NCBI RefSeq assembly: GCF_900166595.1
Contig: NZ_LT745762.1
Location: 117,971-181,970, forward strand
Length of the DNA stretch: 64,000 nucleotides
Source of the DNA: Virgibacillus dokdonensis
Lineage (GTDB): Bacteria > Bacillota > Bacilli > Bacillales > Amphibacillaceae
Direction: 5' to 3'
Shown here: piece by piece, positions 57,553-64,000 of the stretch
How the letters are laid out: each line of letters starts with the position of its first letter
How positions within the stretch are numbered: position 1 is the stretch's first letter
The notes under the pieces: generated by a model
Told to the model about the DNA's origin: nothing
Seen by the model: only the letters and a program-made list of their open reading frames with translations
The model's database searches: none
Position numbers and translations under genes: made by a program

Positions 57553-58239
57553 ATGAATTTTAAAAAACAAATACCTAACCTTTTTACATTGGGAAACTTA
57601 TACTGTGGCTACTTATCCATCGGTTATACGGCATCTAATCATTATAAAAACGCAGCTATTTTTATTCTTATCGGAATGTTACTTGATAGTATAGATGGAA
57701 GAATAGCCAGATTATTACATGTTGAAAGCCCTTTGGGAAAGGAGTTAGATTCTTTAGCTGACATCATTACTTTTGGTGTCGCACCAAGCTTTTTAATGTA
57801 CTATACAATGTTGTTTGATCTTGGGTGGATTGGTCTAGCAATATCAGGACTATTTCCTTTGTTTGGGGCTTATCGATTAGCTAGATATAATATTACAGCA
57901 AAAGAAGAATCATTATATCATTTTACTGGAATACCCATTACTATAGCGGGGGGAATTCTTGCTACCCTCATTTTATTTAGAGAAGACATTCCGAGTACAT
58001 TTACTATGGTTATTTTTATTTTGCTTTGTTTTTTAATGGTTAGTACCATACAAATACCGAGCCTAAAAAAAGTACGCTTGCCAAGAAACGAAACCATTGT
58101 CACTATCCTTATAGGAATGATGTTATTTATGAATCATGCTAGATCTTGGAGAGTATTTACTTCTCTTCTTTATATAGTTATCCCGCTATACCTTATTTAT
58201 ATGACGTATCGTTTTATCAAAATAAAAGCAAGTAGATAA
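57553..58239 (+). CDS. pssA: CDP-diacylglycerol-serine O-phosphatidyltransferase
   Basis: 228 residues, ATG behind AGGAGG. CDP-alcohol phosphatidyltransferase motif DGRIARLLHVESPLGKELDS plus LAD (about 55-80), fitting DG-AR-G-D-D. N-terminal QIPNLFTLGNLYCGYLSI is typical of PssA of the Bacillus type. About seven hydrophobic segments. It makes phosphatidylserine from CDP-diacylglycerol and serine; divergent from psd, the next step of the pathway. Confidence 0.95.
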   Translation: MNFKKQIPNLFTLGNLYCGYLSIGYTASNHYKNAAIFILIGMLLDSIDGRIARLLHVESPLGKELDSLADIITFGVAPSFLMYYTMLFDLGWIGLAISGLFPLFGAYRLARYNITAKEESLYHFTGIPITIAGGILATLILFREDIPSTFTMVIFILLCFLMVSTIQIPSLKKVRLPRNETIVTILIGMMLFMNHARSWRVFTSLLYIVIPLYLIYMTYRFIKIKASR

Positions 58240-58249
58240 ATAGCTTGTT

Positions 58250-58550
58250 GGTAAAACATAGAGCGGAACATCTATCAGTGAGAATCCTTGCTCCACGGAA
58301 TAGAGTAGCCCTTGAAAATTACCCAAAAAATTCAAAGTCAATTTTCATCGCTCTGACAGTACGGAGGAACGACCTAAAACCTCCTAAATTTGTAATCAGG
58401 GCTGTGCCTAGTACGTTTTCCAGCTCGTCGTTACGCCAAGGTTTACAGAATTTTAGATACGAGATATATTTTAGACCATCTTCTTTTTCAAAACAGAACG
58501 ATAGAACTTTCTGTCAATTACCTATATAATAGGGAAAATACGAAAAAGGA
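58250..58550. other. Unexplained intergenic stretch upstream of metA
   Basis: About 300 bp of higher GC than its surroundings. No ribosome-site-backed gene. A TATAAT box lies at 58525-58530 just before metA. I looked for the S-box (SAM riboswitch) and T-box consensus and do not see either. Confidence 0.4.
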
Positions 58551-58560
58551 GGGTTCCTAG

Positions 58561-59469
58561 TTGCCGATTACAATTCCTAAGCAACTGCCAGCACACGCTA
58601 CTTTGGAAAAAGAAAATATTTTCATTATGGATACGGTACGAGCAACGACCCAAGATATTCGACCATTAAACATTGTGATCGTTAATTTAATGCCGGAAAA
58701 AGAGCGCACGGAAACACAGCTTCTCCGGCTATTAGGTAATTCTCCCTTGCAAGTGCTAGTGACATTTCTGCATACAGCAACACACGATTCAAAAACCGTC
58801 AGTAAATCACATCTGAACCAGTTTTATCAAACGTTTCATTCCATCAAGCATAAACGGTTTGACGGAATGATTATTACCGGTGCACCTGTGGAAATGCTCG
58901 CTTTTGAAGAGGTGAATTATTGGGAAGAGCTGAAAATGATTATGGAATGGTCGAAAACCCATGTAACTTCTGTATTACATATTTGCTGGGCAGCTCAAGC
59001 AGCACTATATTACCACTATGGAATAGGAAAATATGCGCTCCCAGCCAAATGCACAGGAGTGTTTTCTCATACGATTTCACATTCTACCGTCGAGCTTATT
59101 CGTGGGTTCGATGATGAATTTCTAGCGCCACATTCCCGTTATACGGGAACATCACTAGCAGACGTTCAAGCTGATAGTCGTTTAATGGTGCTCGCTGCAA
59201 CAACGGACGACGATCCGTTTATTATGATTTCCAAAGACGAGAAGCACATTATGCTTACAGGGCATTTTGAATATGATTTTGATACCTTAGCAGAAGAGTA
59301 CGATCGAGATAGAAAAAAGGGGCTTAACCCAGCAATACCGAAAAATTATTTCCCTGATAATAACCCTAAAAAGACGCCACTCCATCGTTGGCGCTCCCAT
59401 GCACACCTGCTATTCTCTAACTGGTTAAATTATTATGTCTATCAGGAAACACCATACGAATGGAAATAG
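58561..59469 (+). CDS. metA: Homoserine O-acyltransferase
   Basis: 302 residues; TTG start behind AAGGAGG. Class I glutamine-amidotransferase-like fold of Met[22 protein letters not shown], the catalytic cysteine in [14 protein letters not shown] (about 142), APHSRYTG, and the His-Glu pair in [13 protein letters not shown]. It activates homoserine for methionine synthesis; Bacillus enzymes of this type use acetyl-CoA despite the old name homoserine succinyltransferase. Substrate choice is not decided here. Own terminator at 59572. Confidence 0.95.
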   Translation: MPITIPKQLPAHATLEKENIFIMDTVRATTQDIRPLNIVIVNLMPEKERTETQLLRLLGNSPLQVLVTFLHTATHDSKTVSKSHLNQFYQTFHSIKHKRFDGMIITGAPVEMLAFEEVNYWEELKMIMEWSKTHVTSVLHICWAAQAALYYHYGIGKYALPAKCTGVFSHTISHSTVELIRGFDDEFLAPHSRYTGTSLADVQADSRLMVLAATTDDDPFIMISKDEKHIMLTGHFEYDFDTLAEEYDRDRKKGLNPAIPKNYFPDNNPKKTPLHRWRSHAHLLFSNWLNYYVYQETPYEWK

Positions 59470-59571
59470 TTGATTTGCTAAGCATCCATTTTAGCTTCTG
59501 TTAGGTGAAATTGAAATGTCATTAAATCTGAATCTCTGTTAGCATTTAGCTTTATTACTTATGAAATAAAT

Positions 59572-59608
59572 GCGCAAGCCCCTTAGCATCTGTGGGACTT
59601 GCGTTTTT
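59572..59608 (+). terminator. Rho-independent terminator of metA
   Basis: GCGCAAGCCCC / GGGACTTGCG arms followed by TTTTTAT. Confidence 0.85.
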
Positions 59609-59641
59609 ATTATAAATGGGAGGGGATTACATTTGCAGAAG

Positions 59642-59950
59642 CTAATAGCCATAATAAGGAGGATAAGCTCCATAGCCTTGATAATATGGAGGGGCGAAAG
59701 CATTTACTAACGATCCAGCTAATAAACCACCAGCTAATCCTCCGACAAAGGGAGCTACTCCAAAACCAAATCCAGGAAAAAATCCAGGACCGCCAAATCC
59801 GAAGCCTGGTCCAAAGAATGACCTAGGCCCAAAAAATGGTCTCGGACCGAAAAATGGTCTAGGTCCAAAGAACGGTCTTCCAAAACCAATTGGACGACGC
59901 ATCCAGTCTTGTTCTTCGTAATATGCAGGATCATTCCATTCATAACTCAT
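59642..59950 (-). CDS. Gly/Phe/Pro-rich repeat protein, possible spore-coat type
   Basis: 102 residues from the ATG at 59950 (GAGGG 8 bases upstream). After MSYEWNDPAYYEEQDWMRRP comes the repeat (R)PFFGPRPFFGPRPFFGP, then glycine-phenylalanine runs and a Tyr/Pro-rich end YQGYGAYPPYYGY. A hydrophobic Gly/Ala/Leu segment lies in the middle. Such proteins are common in Bacillaceae spore surface layers, but no sporulation promoter was identified. Confidence 0.7.
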   Translation of the reverse strand: MSYEWNDPAYYEEQDWMRRPIGFGRPFFGPRPFFGPRPFFGPRSFFGPGFGFGGPGFFPGFGFGVAPFVGGLAGGLLAGSLVNAFAPPYYQGYGAYPPYYGY

Positions 59951-60368
59951 TTCTACTTCCCTCATTTCCATTTTTTTCTCTACGATAAGATATGAAAAAG
60001 ATTGGGTGTTTGTGCGAGAAACTATTGTGTTTGAACAATCATAAAGCGAGGTTGATTTTAAAGATTGAGGGACTTAGCTTGCAAAATCGGCTTTATCTGA
60101 TATCTTTAACCACTTGTTTTCATCTATATGATGACAACATAAACCTTCACAAGCACTTCATATGTTAAAGATACAGTTCATTAAATGAATAATAAGGTTT
60201 AAACCTCTCGTGGAGGTTCTTTGCAATAGAGCATACTTGTGATTTGATGGCATACACCAAATGCAACGGTTTCTCTTTATTTACTAAGCTATTCTTCGTA
60301 ATGTTGAGTTTATTTCAGCGAAACGCGTTACCCTGGTTCGTTTCCACATTAAGGTTTTTTGAATAGTG
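59951..60368. other. Intergenic, no gene recognised
   Basis: About 420 bp between the repeat protein and the small toxin promoter; nothing else seen. Confidence 0.4.
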
Positions 60369-60377
60369 TGATATAAT
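60369..60377 (+). promoter_or_regulatory. Extended -10 promoter of the small toxin gene
   Basis: TGATATAAT, i.e. TGn followed by a perfect TATAAT, 80 bases upstream of the ORF; a long leader is usual for type I toxin mRNAs. Confidence 0.55.
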
Positions 60378-60458
60378 TAAATTTAGGTAGTTGTATATGC
60401 AGGGTGGTATGTGGCACTCGCCTTCCGAAGTTATTTCTTTGGGAAAGGGGGTGATCAC

Positions 60459-60545
60459 ATGATTATTACTACAGACCATTTGCTCGTAATTTGTGCATTC
60501 GGTACTTTAATTGTAGCGATAATCAACTCCAACACAAAAAAGTAA
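60459..60545 (+). CDS. Putative holin-like toxin (28 aa)
   Basis: ATG at 60459 with a strong GGGGGTG site. Encodes MIITTDHLLVICAFGTLIVA then IINSNTKK: one hydrophobic helix and a short basic end, the pattern of the putative holin-like/TxpA-type toxins of Firmicutes type I toxin-antitoxin loci. A terminator overlaps the stop codon. An antisense RNA antitoxin would be expected from the 60545-60780 side, but I could not prove a promoter for it. Confidence 0.7.
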   Translation: MIITTDHLLVICAFGTLIVAIINSNTKK

Positions 60546-60587
60546 TCCACCCTGCTCAGCCAAGTAGGAAGTAGATTACTTTTTTAC
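60536..60587. terminator. Terminator overlapping the toxin stop codon
   Basis: AAAAAAGTAATCCAC / GTAGATTACTTTTTT arms with T-run; works on both strands. Confidence 0.75.
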
Positions 60588-60628
60588 TTTATTGCGCCAC
60601 CGCTGTCTTGCGGTATAGCTACCTTCTA

Positions 60629-60661
60629 GACGTTAGTGTTAGTAACACTAGCACTAGCGTC
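60629..60661 (+). terminator. Second hairpin downstream of the toxin
   Basis: GACGTTAGTGTTAGT / ACACTAGCACTAGCGTC arms, then TTTTATT. Confidence 0.6.
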
Positions 60662-61125
60662 TTTTATTATTATATGTTTTATATATTCATTATATACAAC
60701 ATGCATTTTGTATGCAATCAAAAACGTTTTGAAGCTTTTTACACGTTATAATTCTAATTATGGTTCTTAGTGTTTTTTGGTTCGCTTATCCTCGTTTCAT
60801 TCCTATTCATGAAACTTTCTATACGTTTTAACGCTTCATGTACTCTTTAAGTAGCAAACTCAGTAAGTTTAGTTATTTTACTATTAAATAGTATATTTAG
60901 CCTCTCCCTCTGCTCTTATGCTATATTATTATGTAGTAAATAAACGTCTGTTTGCAGTTATTCAGTTCGATGAGGGAAATGCCGCCCATTGTTGGTACTG
61001 CAAAGTAATAAAAACGCTCACAAACAAAGAAATTAGTTCTAATATACAGCACACAACAATCATTGAAGTGGTGTCTTATTAATACTTCAAATTCGAAATA
61101 AGGTAGAAAAAAACGAGGGGATATC
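60662..61125. other. Intergenic, no gene recognised
   Basis: About 460 bp, AT-rich; no ORF with ribosome site on either strand. Confidence 0.4.
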
Positions 61126-61427
61126 ATGCTTAGAAGGAAGAAATGCATTTGCTGGAATTGCAATAAAAGTACACCATACAAAAGATTATGGTATCGTGGA
61201 CTTGCAACTAGAACAGTAACATGTCCATACTGCCACGCAGAAAACGACTTAAGTCTCAAGCAACTTTCACTTCAATTTGTCATATTTTTCATTGGAATGA
61301 TTTTTTTCTCGTTGGTGGGTTATTTTTCGATTTTAAGAGTTTTTATTTCGCTATCGGAATTTTGTTATATGCGATAACCATGGCGCTTGAATTATATATT
61401 ACCTATGAGCATCAAGCGAAAAGCTAA
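61126..61427 (+). pseudogene. CxxC-x20-CxxC membrane protein, frameshifted
   Basis: The first frame starts MLRRKKCICWNCNK and has CWNC, exactly 20 residues, then CPYC, the spacing that defines the cxxc_20_cxxc family (TIGR04104). It continues into a hydrophobic segment FVIFFIGMIFF, where a T-run near 61300-61306 shifts the frame. The expected second hydrophobic segment (SFYFAIGILLYAITMALELY) and the tail lie in the next frame to 61427. Either a true frameshift or a homopolymer sequencing error. Confidence 0.7.
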
Positions 61428-61457
61428 GGATGGCGATTAATTTATCGCCACCTTAGC
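61423..61457. terminator. Bidirectional terminator
   Basis: GCTAAGGATGGCGAT / ATCGCCACCTTAGC arms between convergent genes. Confidence 0.7.
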
Positions 61458-61478
61458 AATCGCTTTTTAGCCTTTACA

Positions 61479-62240
61479 TTATTCAAACAAGTGGTGGAGC
61501 ATGCGCTGCTTATTTTCAAAAAACTGTGCCATCACCTTGTAATGACTCGTTTGCTCCAATTCTGTTTCCTGCATACCATCTTCCGTTAGCTCCAAAATAC
61601 TCGCACTCGGATAAGCCATCAATATCGGTGAATGCGTAGAAATAACAAATTGCGAACCATCCTCCACAAGATCATGAATCCGTCTTAACATTGATAGTTG
61701 CCGTAACGGCGACAACGCCGATTCAGGCTCATCTAAAATATATAACCCATTCCCTTGAAAACGGTGCATAAACGTCGCAAAGAAAGCCTCCCCATGAGAC
61801 TGCTCGTGCAAAGATGTTCCACCAAAGGAATCAATAATCCTCGGTCCTCCTGATGCAAATTCATCTAATTCTTCTATGTTAGTAGCTACATTATAAAAGG
61901 ACTCCGCCCGAAAGAAAAAGTAATCTTGCGGCTGATACGCTCCGCGCGCAATCTTAATATATTGATCCAATGACGAATGAGAATCATAGCTGGAAAAATT
62001 AAAATTTTTCGACCCGCCTTCAGGGTTAAACCCTAACGCAATCGCAATTGCTTCCAATAAAGTAGATTTTCCCAATCCATTTTCACCAATCATATATGTC
62101 ACATTCGGATGAAAATAAATCCCAGGAAAATCCTTTATCACTGGCAAATGAAATGGAAATGCATCAGCATTTGCAGGTAACCGATCTTTTTTTAAATGAA
62201 CGGTTTTTAAAAATGCTGTATCTGACGTTAGTTTTGGCAC
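61479..62240 (-). CDS. AAA-type ATPase (ABC/SMC-like ATP-binding protein)
   Basis: 253 residues if the GTG at 62240 is used, behind GAGGTG; the ATG six codons upstream has no site. Walker A YMIGENGLGKSTLLEAIAIA (about 50), a signature-like SHGEAFFATF, Walker B LYILDEPESALSP and the switch histidine in FVISTHSPILM. A single-domain soluble ATPase of the kind sometimes annotated as putative ABC transporter ATP-binding protein, without a membrane partner here; related to Rad50/RecF-type ATPases. Physiological role not established. Confidence 0.8.
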   Translation of the reverse strand: MPKLTSDTAFLKTVHLKKDRLPANADAFPFHLPVIKDFPGIYFHPNVTYMIGENGLGKSTLLEAIAIALGFNPEGGSKNFNFSSYDSHSSLDQYIKIARGAYQPQDYFFFRAESFYNVATNIEELDEFASGGPRIIDSFGGTSLHEQSHGEAFFATFMHRFQGNGLYILDEPESALSPLRQLSMLRRIHDLVEDGSQFVISTHSPILMAYPSASILELTEDGMQETELEQTSHYKVMAQFFENKQRMLHHLFE

Positions 62241-62340
62241 ACCTATCACCTCAATCATAACCGTTGCTTTTTATTTTAGCATGAAGCTATGGTTTGGGAT
62301 AGATGTATTAACAAGCAGAGCAAGTAGCTTTATCGCGAGG

Positions 62341-62634
62341 GAGCGTTTTCCGAGCAAAAGCGAGCGACTTCCCACGGGGGGCGAGCGTTTTTCGCGCGGG
62401 GGCGAGCGTTTTCCGCACGAGGGTGAGCGTTTTCTGCGCGGGAACGAGCGTTTTTCGCACGAGGGTGAGCGTTTTCCGCGCGGGGGTGAGCGTTTTTCGC
62501 ACGAGGGTGAGCGTTTTCCGCGCGGGGGTGAGCGTTTTTCGCACGAGGGTGAGCGTTTTTCGCACGAAGGCGAGCGTTTTTCGCACGAAGGCGAGCGTTT
62601 TCCGCGCGGGGGTGAGCGTTTTCCGCGCGGGGGT
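62341..62634. repeat. 14 tandem copies of a 21-bp GC-rich unit
   Basis: Units of 21 bp all begin GAGCG, most GAGCGTTTT, and end in variants of CGCACGAGGGT or CGCGCGGGGGT. Fourteen complete units run from 62341 to 62634, with the first two and the fifth most diverged. Two unit types alternate in the middle. The GC content is far above the surroundings. As 21 is a multiple of three, several frames stay open across it (GERFSHE heptads on plus), but none has a ribosome site, so I do not call a gene. Confidence 0.9.
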
Positions 62635-62665
62635 GAGGGCGGGCAATTTTTATATTTTATACCTC

Positions 62666-64000
62666 TTACTCCAGCTCATGAGCTGCTAAAGTGGAGGCGA
62701 TTTGATCTTCAATTGCCGTTATTTCCTCGCTTGATCCAATATAGTTATTAATCATAATTGAAAAAATGAGTGGTTGTTGATCCTTTGTAGTGACGTATCC
62801 AGATAGTGTTGACATTCCTTTAAGAGAGCCTGTTTTTGCGATGACATTTCCTTTTGCGGGTGCTTCCTGCATTCGATGCCGTAATGTTCCACCGACTAGT
62901 CTATCTTCCACGCCAGCTACTGGTAAGGAATTTTTAAACAGTGGAAACCATTCCTGCTCTTGTACATGGTACAATACTTGCAAAAGTTCGCTAGCAGGAA
63001 TCATATTTTTGTGTGACATACCAGATCCATCGCGTAGTAGCATCGTGTCGGTGCTTGCACCAAACTGCTCCATTACTTGTTCCATTACTGCAAGCCCTTT
63101 TTTCCAGCTTCCTTCTCCATGAACAACTTTTCCCATTTCTTTGGTTAACACTTCGCCATGCCCATTATTGCTTAGTTTCATAAAAGGGATGAGCAAATCT
63201 TTAAGGGGCATTGACTCTTTCTCTGTTAATATAGTGCTGTTAACTGGAGCTGCTTTCATGAATGCCTCAGTTTTACCAATAAAGTCAATACCTTCCTCGT
63301 GTAGTGTTTTCTGGAATACGTCTAGCGTATACATTGTCGGCTCCCAAACGGCAACCCATGACCTCACTTGTGTAGCTTTTTTTGGCATAGTTCCCTCTAC
63401 AATGATTCTGTTCGTCCCGTGTTCTCTCTCTATAGCAATATCTTTCGGCTTATCTGCATCTACAATCTGTGTGCGATTTACAATTTTAATGTAATCTGTT
63501 TTAGGCGTTACTTCGATGATTGCTTTTCCACTTTCGGTGGCCTGTGGTAAAACATGGACAATTACAGTGCCTGCATCATAATCTTGATTCGGAGAAAGCG
63601 TTAAAGCAGACACTTGCGCACCTGTATAAAATGACTCGTCAGACCAATTTAAATCTTGGGAAAGCCGTTCATCATCATACCAAGTATCATCTGCAATAAT
63701 ATTTCCTTTCACTTTACGAATTCCTTGTTCCTTCATATCTACCGCCATCTGCTTCATATCACTTTTTAATAACGTCGGGTCACCTTTTCCTTGTAAAAAT
63801 AAGTCACCGTGCAACACTTTTCCTTTCACTTTCCCGTTCGTTCGCACTTGTGTGGTGAATTGGTAATTTTCTCCCAATATTTCTAATGCGGCAACCGATG
63901 TTAAGAGTTTCATGTTTGATGCAGGGTGCAAACGTCTGTCGCTGTTTTCGGAAAATAGAATATCTCCTGTATTAGCATGCATGACGCTTACAGATGTTGT
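62666..64000 (-). CDS. D-Ala-D-Ala carboxypeptidase/endopeptidase, PBP4 family (5' end missing)
   Basis: 444 visible residues; the frame is still open at the window edge, so the signal peptide lies outside. Serine-peptidase S13 motifs: SxxK in LHPASNMKLLTS (near the visible N-terminus), SxN in MKLSNNGHGEVLTKEMG, and KTG in NVIAKTGSLKGMSTLSGY. The region between the first two motifs is the large insert typical of PBP4/DacB (DacC in B. subtilis). It trims peptidoglycan stem peptides outside the membrane. The stop lies 32 bp from the 21-bp repeat array. Confidence 0.9.
   Translation of the reverse strand, partial: TTSVSVMHANTGDILFSENSDRRLHPASNMKLLTSVAALEILGENYQFTTQVRTNGKVKGKVLHGDLFLQGKGDPTLLKSDMKQMAVDMKEQGIRKVKGNIIADDTWYDDERLSQDLNWSDESFYTGAQVSALTLSPNQDYDAGTVIVHVLPQATESGKAIIEVTPKTDYIKIVNRTQIVDADKPKDIAIEREHGTNRIIVEGTMPKKATQVRSWVAVWEPTMYTLDVFQKTLHEEGIDFIGKTEAFMKAAPVNSTILTEKESMPLKDLLIPFMKLSNNGHGEVLTKEMGKVVHGEGSWKKGLAVMEQVMEQFGASTDTMLLRDGSGMSHKNMIPASELLQVLYHVQEQEWFPLFKNSLPVAGVEDRLVGGTLRHRMQEAPAKGNVIAKTGSLKGMSTLSGYVTTKDQQPLIFSIMINNYIGSSEEITAIEDQIASTLAAHELE

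Noticed and set aside
58245..58529. 94-codon ORF upstream of metA
   Set aside because: No ribosome site and no protein-like features.
58250..58550. SAM riboswitch for metA
   Set aside because: Conserved S-box core elements are not present.
62281..62751. Overlapping ORFs on both strands across the 21-bp repeats
   Set aside because: Open only because the unit is a multiple of three; no ribosome site and all frames are low complexity.

Overview
The window looks like the chromosome of a low-GC, spore-forming Bacillaceae species, probably of the Oceanobacillus/Virgibacillus type. This rests on AT-rich DNA, strong AGGAGG ribosome sites with many TTG/GTG starts, a CwlJ/SleB-type cortex hydrolase, an RRNPP-type regulator with a Phr-like peptide gene, an IS4Bsu1-like insertion sequence, and housekeeping genes rlmH, guaC, psd, pssA and metA. 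The genus is inference.

The central object is an island of about 38 kb (roughly 9.2-47.05 kb) integrated at the 3' end of rlmH, the same chromosomal site used by staphylococcal SCC elements. A 25-bp sequence spanning the last codons of rlmH (47045-47069) recurs in direct orientation at 9191-9215 with 3 mismatches. The right end carries a large serine recombinase whose reading frame runs through the attachment site into rlmH antisense; a second large serine recombinase lies at 39.7-41.3 kb.

Inside the island, left to right: (a) 9.3-15.6 kb, a minus-strand block of accessory genes: a Swt1-type HEPN protein, two AlbA_2 (Schlafen-like) proteins, an Abi_C protein, an unknown protein and a PD-(D/E)XK-like protein; (b) 16.5-20.4 kb, a two-gene cassette of a Ser/Thr kinase and a large SF1 helicase with a HEPN-like motif, bounded by ~80-bp direct repeats; (c) 20.5-27.2 kb, a complete type I restriction-modification operon led by an XRE regulator (regulator-hsdM-hsdS-hsdR); (d) 27.4-34 kb, a maintenance module: truncated resolvase, small XRE protein, DnaI/DnaC-like loader, replication initiator-like protein, replication-relaxation protein, long hairpins and two clusters of short repeats; (e) 33.9-39.2 kb, small accessory genes, an HNH protein, an XRE regulator divergent from three small genes, and a DUF4268 nuclease-like protein; (f) 39.6-47.1 kb, the two recombinases flanking a second minus-strand accessory block (nucleotidyltransferase, two unknown proteins, DUF3800).

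Left of the island (1-9.2 kb) is a decayed region: lipase pseudogene, lipoprotein, IS copy 1, cell-wall hydrolase, cytidine deaminase-like protein, RhuM, and a 266-bp MITE with terminal inverted repeats and a 6-bp target duplication. Right of the island (47-64 kb) is mostly chromosomal: rlmH, a PadR regulator with a DUF4188 gene split by IS copy 2, an SDR pseudogene, an RRNPP regulator/peptide pair, guaC behind a probable PurR operator, dedA, psd/pssA, metA, a 28-residue holin-like toxin gene, an ATPase, a 14-copy 21-bp tandem repeat and a PBP4-type carboxypeptidase cut by the window edge.

The best candidate for an undescribed system is the kinase-helicase cassette: the kinase ends in an acidic DDDDLPF tail almost identical to the C-terminal tip of bacterial SSB proteins, and its partner combines a HEPN-like motif with an SF1 motor.
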